A stretch of 64,000 nt of DNA from Brachycybe producta (Eukaryota > Arthropoda > Diplopoda > Playtdesmida > Andrognathidae): positions 4,416,496 to 4,480,495 of the forward strand of contig JAUPFP010000010.1 of NCBI GenBank assembly GCA_036925085.1. The letters are read 5' to 3'. Position 1 is the first letter of the stretch. Every line of letters begins with the position of its first letter. Both the position numbers and the translations under genes were made by a program. The notes under the pieces are model-generated. The model did not search any database and was not told where the DNA came from. It saw only the letters and a list, made by a program, of their open reading frames with translations. Of the stretch, positions 27,586 through 38,279 are shown in pieces.

Positions 27586-27870
27586 CCAAATAATCGTGCG
27601 AAAAGCATGAATTCCAACTTTTTACGAACAATTTACAAACTCGCTGAACAAGCTCGAAATAAGGATATTCAAGCGTTTGAATCCATAGCAACAACTTAAA
27701 AAACTGTCTCACATTTGAACCAAGAATTAACTTTCTTGTTGGACGAAGTGTATCGAGGATCACCTTCATTCGGTAATATTATAGTGACTTACGCACTCGT
27801 CCTCCAACTGGCAAAATCCAGATTCGAAGAAGCAACGGCAGTGCATATCGGTGAATATGTGTTCAAGTAA
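27586..27870 (+). pseudogene. Bcl-2-like fragment, part of a Polinton/adintovirus-type relic
   Basis: A single frame starting with ATG 27607 has one internal TAA (27697-27699) and ends at TAA 27868-27870. Its second half reads as amphipathic helices with the segment SFGNIIVTYALVLQLA. This fits the shape of a Bcl-2 BH1 region: acidic/aromatic lead-in, a Gly followed by a hydrophobic helix, then a shorter helix. Bcl-2 homologues have been reported in adintoviruses, and this fragment lies next to an ATPase of that kind. The match is by pattern only. The 5' half is a helical stretch of unknown identity. It is truncated downstream by an LTR. It is not functional because of the stop. Confidence 0.35.
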
Positions 27871-27894
27871 TCAGCATCGTATAATAATCGCATC

Positions 27895-28422
27895 CCCGAT
27901 AGATCACACAGTGGAACCTGACGCGAAGTACCGGCCACCCCGGACAAAAACAGGATGGTGAAGAGCCAGCATAACCCCACCGGCGTATCCCCAACCTCCC
28001 CACGTATACTTTCCCAAATAATGATGACATGAACACAGTGTAGTTTAAGTCAAAAAATAATATAATTTAATATAACAATTAATTGTGCAAGAACTGCTGG
28101 ATAATTCAGCCAGCAGGAGAACAAACAAAACCCAAACAACCACCAAAAAGAAGAACAAAGGATTGATAAAAATGGTGGCCATCTAGGCCACCAGTAGCAA
28201 ATAACAGCATCCATCCTCACTTCAGGGTCTAACCACACTGTCCCTTCTTAATGGCTGCCTTGCCATTAAGTACCCCCAGGCTGCTCCACCTGGGGGTTGA
28301 CAGTGACCCTACCTGGAGTTCATGTCGTCTGCCAGGCAGCCTACTAAAGCAGCCTAGCAGATGACATCAGGATTCAGTCTTGCTCCTCCTAATTAAAGAA
28401 GGAGCAAAACTGGGTTGTGACA
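27895..28422 (-). repeat. LTR of family C, truncated at its 3' side
   Basis: On the minus strand it starts TGTCACAACCCAGTTTTGCTCC (partly shown) at 28422 and matches the family C LTRs at 35193, 43139 and 62122 through blocks such as CCCCAGGTGGAGCAGCC and CCGGTGGGGTTATGC. Homology fades near 27895 and the expected terminal TTACA is missing. It separates the Bcl-2-like and ATPase fragments, so it probably inserted into the Polinton-like relic. Confidence 0.7.
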
Positions 28423-28436
28423 CTATTTCCAATAAA

Positions 28437-29174
28437 ATGGAAGTACCTGCCAATATACAACTACCGCAAAATTCCGTAACGATCATGGAAAAAAATAGTT
28501 CATTCATTCTGTTGATGGCACCATTTAGGACGATTATTGCCGGTCCCAACAGTTGCGAGGAAAACAACATTTGTTAAGAAAATCTTGGATCATGCCAGGG
28601 AAATGATTAAGCCCCAACCGGAGAAAGTAACGTGGCACTTTTCTCAATATCAAGACTGGTATTCTCTTTATGGGACTCGAGCAATATTTTTAAAAGGAAT
28701 GCCTGACATGAAGATGTTTAGATGTGATAGAAACCAGCTTATTGTACTCGAAGATCTTTTTCAAGATGTGGATAGGGGTGTTTTTCAACACTTTACGTGC
28801 AATTTACATCATCGAAATGTGTTATATTTATTACTCAAAATATTTTTGACAAGAACCCATATCAGCACATCATTTCTTTGAATGCTTCATATTTGGTTCT
28901 TCTTAAAAACCCTCATGACAAATCTCAAATTGCTCATTTATTGCATTAGATGTATCATGGTAACACCAAGCTTATGATCGATGCCTTTAACCAGAGTACT
29001 CATGATCCGAACAGTTACTTGATGATTGATCTCACGCAGAATGCGGATGACAACTCTCATCTCAGAACGAAAATATTTCCAGGAGAGTATACCGTTGTAT
29101 TTTACATAAACAACGATGAAAATAAGTCAAGATTCCTTCACGGCTCAATCGTAACATTCACAGGTTACACGTAG
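28437..29174 (+). pseudogene. DNA-packaging ATPase of Polinton/adintovirus type (FtsK/HerA-like)
   Basis: Three frames together cover a packaging ATPase: 28437-28577, 28537 to about 28850, and about 28855-29174. The Walker A region is broken, GPNSC ending one frame and RKTTFVKK opening the next, with a one-base shift between. A Walker B-like LIVLEDL follows, then a conserved block (HHRN; ISLNASYLVLLKNPHDKSQ), and near the end MYHGNTK and FPGEYTV. An in-frame TAG lies at 28947-28949. In Polinton-type elements this enzyme pumps DNA into capsids. Two shifts and a stop make it non-functional. The family call rests on remembered motif order, not on a search. Confidence 0.6.
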
Positions 29175-29176
29175 CT

Positions 29177-29500
29177 GTGGAAAGTAATCCACGACTTCAA
29201 AAAGAACTTCTAAAGAACTCTAACTTGGATTTTATTCAGTGTTTGTGTGATTGTACGCATAATATTGAAAACTCTAACATTGTGCTGAGTGAACGTGAAA
29301 AAAGAAAGTTACGGCCATATAGGCATGTACTGAATAAATTGGTCAATCCAAAAGCAACTCCAAAGTAAAAAAAAAAACATTCTCATCAAACAAAAAGAGG
29401 GTTGGCTTCCTCTGTTAATTTCTCCCGTATTGGCCGAGAAAATAATCCTCATCCCCACTGAATCTTGGGAAGCTCCAATATCGAGAAAGAAAATAAAATA
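29177..29500 (+). pseudogene. small capsid-associated-like protein of the Polinton-type relic
   Basis: Directly after the ATPase, a frame of about 63 residues begins NPRLQKELLKN and continues with a Cys-containing helix and a basic stretch (LSEREKRKLRPYRHVLNKL). After a shift the text continues with KEGWLPLLISPVLAEKI, a hydrophobic patch. The order (helix, basic RKLxxH-type stretch, then a short hydrophobic patch) is that of small proteins placed after the ATPase in adintovirus/Polinton-like elements. There is no ATG in the first frame. Remnants of a further helical protein may run to about 29760. It is a relic. Confidence 0.45.
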
Positions 29501-30163
29501 AAATGCCCATTCAACATACTTTAAGAGACATTTAAAAAGCCATTCAACATATTTTGGAAGAAAACTTGGATAACTACAATAAGGTTTTACTTCTAGGACA
29601 ATTACAACACAGGTATAAATGAATTTATGAGAACAGGCCCAAACATCTAATGAAAGTGACGTTAGAGGACCCTGGTTTTTCAAGCCCCATAGAAGAAAAA
29701 CATTCATCGGTAATCAAATTTTGGCCGTTTTATGCTCTTCACACATGGGGCGATGTCTTTCTAAAGCGCTTTCAACTTTAAACCAGTAAAAACCTGCATG
29801 TGCTTCAGTTCTCGTGTGTTAGTGTATGTGCTGTGTTTCATTTCTAGCATGTACCTATAAACGAAGAAACCTCAAAAGAGAACTTTTGACGCTTGTCATA
29901 GTCACTTTTGCAGTCTTCCTTACAAACATTACTTTACAGCTCTTTGTGAGTGCTTGTGTTTGTGCATCAGTGTCTTGGGACGCATGACTGGGGGATACCA
30001 GTGTGTGTGTGTGTGTGCATGTGTGCCTAAGTGCATCTTCTTTACTGTCCTTTTTTCCATAAAAAAAAAACATTTTTCCTCTTCGAAGTATCTCCACCTT
30101 GTGGTGAAGAGGCCCAAGCCTGATTTATATAAAGACTGCTAAGAAAGATACAAACCATATGTG
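29501..30163. other. no clear gene; tail of relic and a GT microsatellite
   Basis: Up to about 29760 weak reading frames continue the Polinton-type relic. A (GT)n tract lies at about 30000-30019. Nothing else is supported. Confidence 0.4.
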
Positions 30164-30375
30164 GCGGTCCTTGGGTCTCTGAAAACTGCATACGCTACTA
30201 ATCGAATAATGCTATTGCACGACTGTGATGTAGTTGTAAAAAGCTGTAAAAAAGCTGTAATGACAGATACAGTATAATGCGGTCCTTGGGTCTTCAAAAA
30301 CCGCATGCTACTAATCACATCGTGCTATTGCACGATTGTGAAGTAGCAGGACGAAAAAAAGCTGTAACGATAGTG
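30164..30375. repeat. two tandem copies of a ~115-bp foldable unit
   Basis: The copies start near 30165 and 30280 with GCGGTCCTTGGGTCT, contain GCTACTAATC, TGCTATTGCACGA and end near AAAGCTGTAA. In copy 2, TCGTGC-TATT-GCACGA sits inside longer pairing arms (AATCACA/TTGTGA and CTAC/GTAG), and TGCGGT pairs with ACCGCA. Copy 1 has the same outline with weaker pairing. It abuts an LTR-like block at 30376. Function is unknown. Confidence 0.6.
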
Positions 30376-31125
30376 TAATGAACCACCTTGTGGGGGATAA
30401 AATATACCAAACAGTGGTAGGCTATGCTGCTTATTCTATCCTGGTTCGTGAGGAAGGAAACAAATTAATCCCTTTCTGTTTCCTCACAAGTTCTTCCTTG
30501 CTGAACTTTTACAGTTAAAATGGATCTTTTAGCTGTCTGTTAGTCCTTAGGCTTTCGCCCAGTTAAAAGTTGGTTGGGCGTGTTGTTCTTTGAAGTTCCA
30601 TCGAGAAGTGATGATCCAGGTTTACACCTGGGTTGGCAGTTCGAGATGGTGAATGATGAGAACTTTCGTTCTGTCCAATAAGTATTAAAAATAAGACTTG
30701 GCAATTTTAAAGCATAACAGTTTATTTACAATTATTTACATTGAAATCTATCCCAAATTGGGCATAGATTCTCTGTTTACAGAATGCTTGATCAATATCA
30801 AAAAACACGTCCTATTTATACACAAAACGAGGATACTGAGAACATTTTCTCAGTATTCTCTGATTGGGCAAAAACACAACGCTGGTCAAGGACCACTTGA
30901 CACACCCTAGTACAATTTAAATAAACTGCCAACAGGCAGAAAAGGAAGAATCCCCTATAGGGACTTACTTTATGCTTTCTGGCATTCAGTCGCTGGTCTT
31001 TTCTCCGATTTTTCCCGGTAAAACAAACGTTTGTTGATGAAATTGACGGCAAGTGATCTTTTTCGTTTGCCAAAACAAACAAGATGGTGCTTAGGAGCTA
31101 ATTTAACTGGTTAATCGATTAACAG
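30376..31125 (-). repeat. LTR-like block of unassigned family
   Basis: On the minus strand the block runs TGTTAATC...TTACA, contains TATAAATAGG (complement of 30811-30820) and AATAAA about 95 bp downstream (complement of 30721-30726), as in an LTR promoter and poly(A) pair. I see no target duplication, primer site or polypurine tract beside it, and it does not match the family C LTRs around it. It could be a solo LTR of another family or chance. Confidence 0.35.
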
Positions 31126-31469
31126 TGGCAGCTTGGTGGCTAAAACACACATTAGCTGCCTCCACCACTGTTTCCATGGAAACCCTATCATCATCGTCCA
31201 TTTTAGGGGCAGATACACGGTGAGAATACATAGGAAAAGACTCAGGAGAGAGATCACGAATAGAAATGACTTCTGCAGACTCCACTCGAAGTCTACAGCT
31301 GGAAGTTATTGATTTCTTCACCCAATTCTCCCTGGGCAACCGCCATCTGTCTGTGACAGACAGGCAGTGTCTCATCAAGGGGTTATTGGGCTTCCAATTC
31401 TTACTTCTCCGTACCAGGCCATCATCCCACTCCAGGGATTGGCCTGCTCTCTCCCACTAGGGCAGAGGC

Positions 31470-34169
31470 TCATAGTCCCTGATGGGTCCTGGCGCTTTCT
31501 GGTGCCCCAGAGGAAGCCTGTAACACCTCGAAAGCCTTCGGTTTCCTCGGTCGGAGGTTATACCAGGGCTGAGGGGCTTCATCTACCTCAGAGTCAGTAG
31601 ACTCATCAGCCAGGATAGGCTGACTGGATGGTTCCGGAGAAACATCACCATCCTCCACCGTCCTATCAGCCTTGGACTCGGCATCACTGGTCCCTTCGTG
31701 GTTAGAAGAGATGTCAGAGCCTCCCAGGCCATCTTCCTTCACAAACTCCACATGTGGGAACGTACGGCTTCAAATTCTCAACATGAAACCGGTCCCGCAC
31801 TTTCCGACCATACCCATCTACGAATTCCACCTCGTAGACCAGGTCAGAAACCTGTCAGACCACCGTACCCAGTTCAGCCTTGTATGCAAAGTTCCATATC
31901 TTGGCTTGGCTGAGCTTACCAGCCATATCCCTCATCAAGACCTTCATTCCAGGCTGGTATAGGAGTGGCTTCACCCGGTCAGTGTCATACTGGCTCTTTT
32001 GCCTTGCCTGAGCAGCTGCCAAATTTTGACGAGCACACTCTTCCACGGCTTGCTGGTCAAGCAAGTCGCGGACCAGACCGTCAGGAAAATTATCAATCCC
32101 CAACCTGGACTCTCAGTGCTGTGCTATATCATAGTGCTCCCGGAACTTGTGCAAACTTTTGCCACAGAACTGGGATCCACGGTTCGAGATGAGAGTTGTT
32201 GGTGTACATACACCAACAAGATCTCATCTTTCAAGAACTTGACAACACAAGCGGCCATAGCCCTTCATACTGCCTTTGCCACAAGGGACCACCCAAAAGT
32301 AAGTCCCCTTCTTCACTTTACCGGCTTTGCCAGACACCTGAGTTTTTCAGCATACCCGGTCGACTGCAACTCAGTTCTGCAGCGACCGGCAGTGGTTTAA
32401 CGAAGGTGAACCTTTGTCACAAGCCCTGCAGATACTCACGGCCTTGCAGTACCATGGGTGCTAGACCTGGCAGGTACCGCACCACTTGGCTTTCACCAGG
32501 TGTTACCCGTGCTAACTGTCTTGGGCCATAGCTTTTGGACAGTCCTTCAAGTGACCCATTTGGTTACACCTGAAGCATGAACCTGGTTGCGGTACGAGTA
32601 AGACCTCCACCTCCAGACTTTTGACCGGACCCAGATGGTGCTGCTGTGGACTGATTTCCACCCTGGTTCTGCCATCCAGTCTTTTCTCCCTTCCTTCCTT
32701 TGGTCTTGGCAGTCGCACCATCAGATTTGTACAGTGCAGTCGCCTTCGCACCCGCAGGGTTGGAAGTAGACTGGGCTGTGCCACAGCACTAGAGGCCTTG
32801 ACCGTAGTCTTGGTCTCTGGTACTGTCAAGGTATGGGCAGGCAATTCTCCCGCCATCAGCATATCGGCCTCAACCAACATTGCCTCGGTGGTGACACATC
32901 GTTTTGGCCTTCGATCCCCAAAGCGGTTTGAGGATCGCCCGCTGCAGTTTCTTCTTGAACCACTAGTAGAATGCCTGGAGAGACTCAGTCGGCCCCTGCA
33001 TTATTAATTCGAAATGATCGAAACAGGCCTGAGCCTGATTCTTGGTTCCAAATCGCTGAAACATGGCCGCTTTTAGCTCCGTCCAGGTTAGGTCCGGCTG
33101 AAACTCCACCAAACTGGCGTAGTATTCCTCAGCCGGGCCATGCAGCAGATACGTTAAGTAAATGCACCTGGCCTCGTCCATCCAGCGCTGAGCTCTAGCC
33201 TTAGCTTCGAACTGTCGGAGGAAAGGCGTCATGTCCTCCTGTCCATCATACTGGATGAATGAGTGGAACGGGTTGAAGAACCCAAATGCCTGAACCTCCG
33301 ATGGGATGGCCGGAGCAGGCATCCACAGAGCAGTACTTACCTTCCGTGGTGCCCTGCTTTGGTTCCCTGAAGTGTCAGCATGGTGCTCAGCTTCCGGTGG
33401 TTCCACCAATTGGACCACCGGCTGCTGAACGGCCGGAGGAACTCCGTGACCAACTCTCATAGGAGCAGTCCAAGTACCTCCTAGAAGTATCTGCCTGGTC
33501 AAAACTGGGACACCTCCCTCTGTACACCTCTTGGGTGCACGGGCAATGGTGTGAACCGTGGTTGCTCTCCATGGATCCCTTGGATCCACTGGGGCAGATG
33601 TCCCTGCAATTGCAGGACATCTATCCCCCTGGCAACTGCCAGAAGTTGCTCCTCGGTCATTGATCCCAACCATAACATCGTGGCCTGTGGACTACCTGAC
33701 AAGGTCTCTACCGACAAACTTAAGTCTCCCACCATGTCCAACCAGACCGGTGGTGGTGTAGGCTAGGGCACCGGCCAATGGCCACGTGCCTGTCTCTGCC
33801 AGTCTTCACAACCAATTTAACACTGTCCAACGGTGCTCCGTCGGAGACAATGCCACCATGGTGCGGTCGCACCATCACAAAGTCTCCGAGCGGAGGTCGG
33901 TCCGCAGGGACACCCCCTACGGCACCTTCGTCCTCGGAAACCACCGTGTCCGTTACCACGACTTCCACCGACTTCCACGGCCGATGGTGCGGGAATGCAA
34001 CTCCAAACCCCCATCTACACCGTTTCCCTGACCAGCCATCGGAAGAAACGGGGTCTCGGCCGACTTTCGCCGTGCGAACATGGCAAGAAACAGCCACCAA
34101 ATGTAGGGTAGGGTAATCTACCATGTAATTCGGTGAATTTATAGACCAAAGTCCATGAAACACCGTCAA
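31470..34169 (-). pseudogene. decayed gag-pol of a family C gypsy-type element
   Basis: Reading leftwards from the LTR at 35193. A gag region (33741-32963) in two overlapping frames contains the capsid-type stretch (FNPFHSFIQYDG, WTELKAAMFQRFG). A separate frame (32880-32512) has a CCHC knuckle CFRCNQMGHLKDC. Protease, RT and RNase H are absent, so an internal deletion is likely. Integrase-core remnants (NRGSQFCGK) appear at about 32150. The integrase C-terminal part (VKPLLYQPGMKVLMRD) lies at 32103-31855, and a C-terminal end with WYNLRPRKPK at 31751-31470. Many shifts and stops show it is dead. The 3' LTR was not found adjacent. Confidence 0.75.
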
Positions 34170-34611
34170 ACAATGGTAGAACCGTAACCAACCGTAGTTT
34201 CACGAACAACAGTTCGCGTCCCACGGTAACCTTATGGTTGGAGTGACCTTTACCGATTTTGACGGCAGATCCACAGACAAAAGTCTGTAATCCATGGTGA
34301 GTTTATGGTAAACCGACCGTTTACCGTGTTCAATCAGTCCTGCATGGTCAACCATTGTGCTACCAGTTTACCAACGGTAAACCCGACCATAAACCGGTTT
34401 CCACCATAGTACCACGGCAAACTTGGCCATAGACTGGTTTCTACCGTAGTCCCACAGACAATTGTCTGTGCCCCACAGTATACTACCAATCTAACGGTCA
34501 ACCTTATGGTCAAAACTGTTTCCCTCTGCTGTACCGTGGACAATGTCCATGCCCGGCAGTGGTGCAACAGTTTTCATGGTCTGTTGACCGTGCAAGAGGG
34601 CTGGGTACAGC
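34170..34611 (-). other. hairpin-rich leader of the family C copy
   Basis: Between primer site and gag. Stem-loops include CGAAC-AACA-GTTCG (34203-34216), ACAGAC-AAAA-GTCTGT (34273-34288), GGTAAAC-CGACC-GTTTACC (34307-34325), GTTTACC-AAC-GGTAAAC (34366-34382), the 18-bp palindrome CACAGACAATTGTCTGTG (34453-34470) and TGGAC-AAT-GTCCA (34537-34549). The leader beginning at 63646 is homologous in inverse orientation and carries its own set. Confidence 0.65.
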
Positions 34612-34612
34612 T

Positions 34613-34629
34613 ACCTGGCTCCTCCACCA
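34613..34629 (-). promoter_or_regulatory. primer binding site of the family C copy
   Basis: On the minus strand TGGTGGAGGAGCCAGGT, starting with the complement of a tRNA CCA end two bases after the LTR. It is equivalent to TGGTGGAGGCCCCGGGTA at 63628. The tRNA is not identified. Confidence 0.6.
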
Positions 34630-34631
34630 AG

Positions 34632-35193
34632 TGTAACAGTCTGACTGGGCTCCGTTACAATACCCGGCAAAACTTCTCCATCTTACCATACTACTGACTC
34701 CCTTGAGGCCGGGATCGCAGCCTTAGCTGCCCTTTTGCACCGTCATGTCCTTGGGTAGCGCCGGCCGAGAGTTGTGTTCCCCGATGCATTTCACCGTGGA
34801 GCCACGCACGAAGTACTGGCCACAATGCCAGAAACAGGACGGTGAAGTGCCAGTGATCTCCCACCGGCAAACCTCACCCTACCCACAGTAACTTCCCCAG
34901 ATAAATAAGGTGACACGACACCAGTGTAGTTGTATAAAATATAAATAGATAATTTATTCATGTATCTCAATATGAATACATCATGAAAACACATCCACTC
35001 ACTTCTCAGGGTCTCACTACACTGTCCCTCCTTAATGGCTGCCATCCCATTAAGTACCCCCAGGCTGCTCCACCTGGGGGTTGACAGTGACCCTACCTGG
35101 AGTTCATGTCATCCACCGAGCAGCTTAGCAGACGACATCAGGATTCAGTCTTGCTCCTCCTAATTAAAGAAGGAGCAAAACTGGGTCATAACA
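34632..35193 (-). repeat. 5' LTR of the family C copy
   Basis: On the minus strand it begins TGTTATGACCCAGTTTTGC at 35193 and ends at GTTACA (34632). Blocks shared with the other family C LTRs include CCCCCAGGTGGAGCAGCC and a GGAGCAAAAC/GTTTTGCTCC end. It is 562 bp, shorter than the 741-bp solo copy at 43139. Confidence 0.75.
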
Positions 35194-35709
35194 ATGTGAT
35201 AGTGACTATCATGTGATCTTTACAATGATAGTTCCCGCAATAGTTGCTGTCATGACAGCAACTATCGTGAAAACTATCATCGTGAAGACGAGGTATTAGC
35301 AACTCAAAGTACCAATCATGAAAGGGATACACAAATGGGATGAACAAGTCACACCTTTTCTTCTTCCAGAAAGGAAACAGGTTCTAGTGGGCTGAAAACG
35401 AAAATTTTATAAGCTGAAGCAGAAATGTTGTACGACCTTATGCTTTTCCTCTATCAGCTCTGACATTTACATGTAAGTTGAAGATGAAAGATTTCAGCTG
35501 AAGCAGCAAATTCGAGCTTAAAATGCATTACAGCTTACATCTAATGTAGTTAGCTATTTCAGCTCCTTTGTAGCTAGTCAGCTATAGTGATGTCATCATC
35601 ACATGATATCCATCGACCAATATGAATGTATAATCAGTATTATATGCAAATAATTATCTTATCAAGGCTACGTGACATCAATCTTGGGTAATAAAATACA
35701 TATATATGA
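35194..35709. other. no gene recognised
   Basis: It starts with a run of short palindromes (GATAGTGACTATC, TGACAGCAACTATC with partner repeats near 35200-35285). The rest is AGCT-rich non-coding sequence. Confidence 0.4.
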
Positions 35710-35912
35710 GGACAGCCAATTAGAAGCAGAAGTTGGCTCCGCCCTTTTTATGACGACCGGCTACTTCTCATTGGTTGTTTGTGTGGTTCGACGTTGAAAT
35801 GGGCGGAGCATGTGACGTCAGACTACATAACTAACCAATTAGAAGTTGTGTTCGGCGTAAAAAGGGCGGAGCCAACTTCTGCTCGTCCCGCTTTCTAATT
35901 GTCTGTCATTTG
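35710..35912. mobile_element. palindromic MITE, family F copy 2
   Basis: Same core as 6732-6937 (GTTGGCTCCGCCCTTTTTAT, TGTGGTTCGACGTTGAAA, GACGTCAGACTACATAA). The left arm lacks about 10 bases (AGCGGGACGA) that are present on the right arm. It is flanked by unrelated sequence. Confidence 0.75.
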
Positions 35913-36567
35913 AGGTGCTTTATAACTAATTTTATGTAAGCTGAAAAGCTGAGCTGTTTTGTTGCAGCTGAAGATGGCTCAACACAATTAGCTGAAACAC
36001 ACGTTCATTTTCAGTTGCTGCTTCAAGAATCAATACAGGAATATCATCTTCAGCTCACTAGTAAATGCGCCTTAAAGATTCTAAAATATAGTGAAGCTTG
36101 CAAGACCACGTGTTTGTATGAACAAGTTAAGCTTTGGGGGAGCTAATTTTCCACAAATGATAGTTAAAACCAAGCCACCAGGAATGAATACAAGTCTGGA
36201 TAAAGGTATTAAATTGGTTCTATATTATGCTTACTTTTCGAAGACAACCAACAAAATTATTTGGCATTCGTGAACCTGGCAATTCCAAAGTGTTTTTACT
36301 TCCGGCCACGTGTATAACACTACTTGATAGCATGGTGAATGTGCCAGCCGTTGTCCCTCGTTCATTGTACACACCGTCCACTGTCATAGACATCTACATG
36401 GATAAAAAAACAGAATCTCACAAATTTCGTATTTAAAATAAATACAGTGTAAACATCTCTCGAACTCTGATTGTTGTCTTTTATGGGCAAAACAAAAAGT
36501 GTAACATAAGCATCACACATGCTGAAAAACATCCAGAAAATAGAAATAAAAATGTCTGTGTACCTTT
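35913..36567. other. no gene recognised
   Basis: AGCTGAA-rich non-coding sequence. Frames at 36091-36436 are short, overlap and show no domain. Confidence 0.4.
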
Positions 36568-37492
36568 GTATGAAGCCCTGTTGAGGACATGGAATATGTT
36601 TTATCTCGTCTAGACGAGATACTAAGTCGTCCGGACGAGATACTATATAAGTCGTCCCGACTAAGTTGGGTCTCGCCGAAAGGATGAACACTGGATTGGA
36701 GGAAAACTACACTTTTTTATATCGGTGATTAGATGGTGTTAGGTTAAATTAAGCTTGTTGCAGGGGGTTTGGAGGGCACAGCCCCCAGAGTGTAAAAAAA
36801 GCACATGATTTAATTTAAAAAAATGGTTATGTTGTTCTGCAACCATATATTAGTACAGTGTTCACTCAATTCTATGTGCACTTTGTTTCAGGTTTTAGAG
36901 TTATCCAACAATATTTATCCTTTCATCCTGACCCGACTTACTATCTCGTCCAGACGACTTACTATCTCGTCTGGACGACTTATTATCTCGTCCGGACGAC
37001 ATAAAAATATTCCATGTTTTAACACCCTGTATTTCGGCTTTCTTCTGTTACCATAGCCTTGGGGTTCATCGTACCCCAAGTGCCACATTTCCACCCCTTT
37101 CGTTAGCCTCCAGACCCATCGATGCACGGTCCCTTGGGCATGGGTGCACCTGTGTAGGTGCACACAGGCCCATGGTATAAAGGTCCGTGTTTCAATAGAT
37201 TCTGGGTCCATTCTTTGATATCGAAACATGTAATAACTCATCTAAAGGTCCCACGGCTAAGCAACGCCACACTTGTAACTATACTTTATTATGTTTCAAT
37301 GATTATATATAATAAAGCAAATATAATCGACAATCTGCATTAGTCTCGCCTCTACAGTAGGTACCAAACTCAAAAGGGTAGGTAACAACACTCTCAGTGT
37401 AAGGCGGTATGCACTCCAAACTAAGAGATTTCAGACCTGAACCCAGGGTAACAAAAGCTCTACACTGTTACAATGTCCTCAACAGGGCTCCG
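36568..37492. mobile_element. MITE with CTCGTCCGGACGA repeats, split by a solo LTR
   Basis: Ends TGAAGCCCTGTTGAGGACAT and ATGTCCTCAACAGGGCTCCG are inverse (two differences). TACCTTTGTA and TACCTTTGCA lie just outside, a likely duplication. Inside are alternating palindromic units of the form TATCTCGTCTAGACGAGATA and CGTCCGGACGA. An arm-like fragment of the 4241-4570 MITE (about 36740-36800) is also inside. Confidence 0.65.
37018..37472 (+). repeat. solo LTR related to family B, diverged
   Basis: It begins TTTAACACCCTGTA (family B: TGTAACACCCTGTA) and ends ACTGTTACA, flanked by ATGT at 37014-37017 and 37473-37476. It keeps the layout of the element B LTR promoter: an imperfect inverted repeat (37134-37172) just before GGTATAAAGG. 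At 455 bp it is shorter than the 688-bp copies. Confidence 0.75.
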
Positions 37493-37497
37493 TACCT

Positions 37498-37922
37498 TTG
37501 CACTCAAAGATATGTGGGCACTTTTGATAAATAAACAAGAAAGTGAATTTCAGTTAGATTTTTTTCAGTGTGTGATTCTTTTATAACTTGAAAGTGTTTT
37601 AGAAACTACAAGGCCAAGTTGGCTAACTGAATCACTTAAGTGTCTAAATAAATAATTTGCTTTTGTCCCCCGGACGGCGTCACTATAGTAGTGAATGCAA
37701 TATCCTCCAAATACGTTTTTTTGTAAAATTTGGATGCAAAAACGTCACATGAACGTATTTTAGTAACAGCATTCTGAAAAACTTCAAATTGTTTTCAAAA
37801 CTAGAATGGTAAACTATTGTTAATAGTTTTTTCATGGCAATATCTTACAAAATACACATATTATAGCAGTTTTTAAATGACTTGTTTTCGGGGAATTTTC
37901 TTTAGACATTTCATAAAACTTA
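37498..37922. other. no gene recognised
   Basis: AT-rich spacer between the MITE and the plus-strand non-LTR element. Confidence 0.4.
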
Positions 37923-38279
37923 ATGACCCTTACCCTTGACCCTTCTTCTGATTTTCCTCGTTTACCCCCTACTGTTTGGGAGAGCAGGAAGGTGAAGACG
38001 GCATATGGCTGCAAATACCGAAGTTTCTACCATTTAGTCACTGGGACTGTTTCTCGTAAGAGTAATGGTCTTTCTAGGGTTATCAAGGGCAAGGGTAGTG
38101 CTGACTCACTATTGGTTAGAAAGCCTAACTTCGTCTTTTTGTTGGTGGTTGCTCGAATGATAAAACCCCAAATAAATTAAATGACTATTTGACTAAGATG
38201 AATGTGAAGGCTACTGAGATTAAGCAATCATCTAAGGAAGGATAGGTCTTCCTATTTCGTGACTCTGGATGATTCATTT

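Noticed and set aside
30376-31125. 3' LTR of the minus-strand family C element
   Set aside because: Its sequence does not match that element's own 5' LTR at 34632-35193, and no polypurine tract or target duplication adjoins it.
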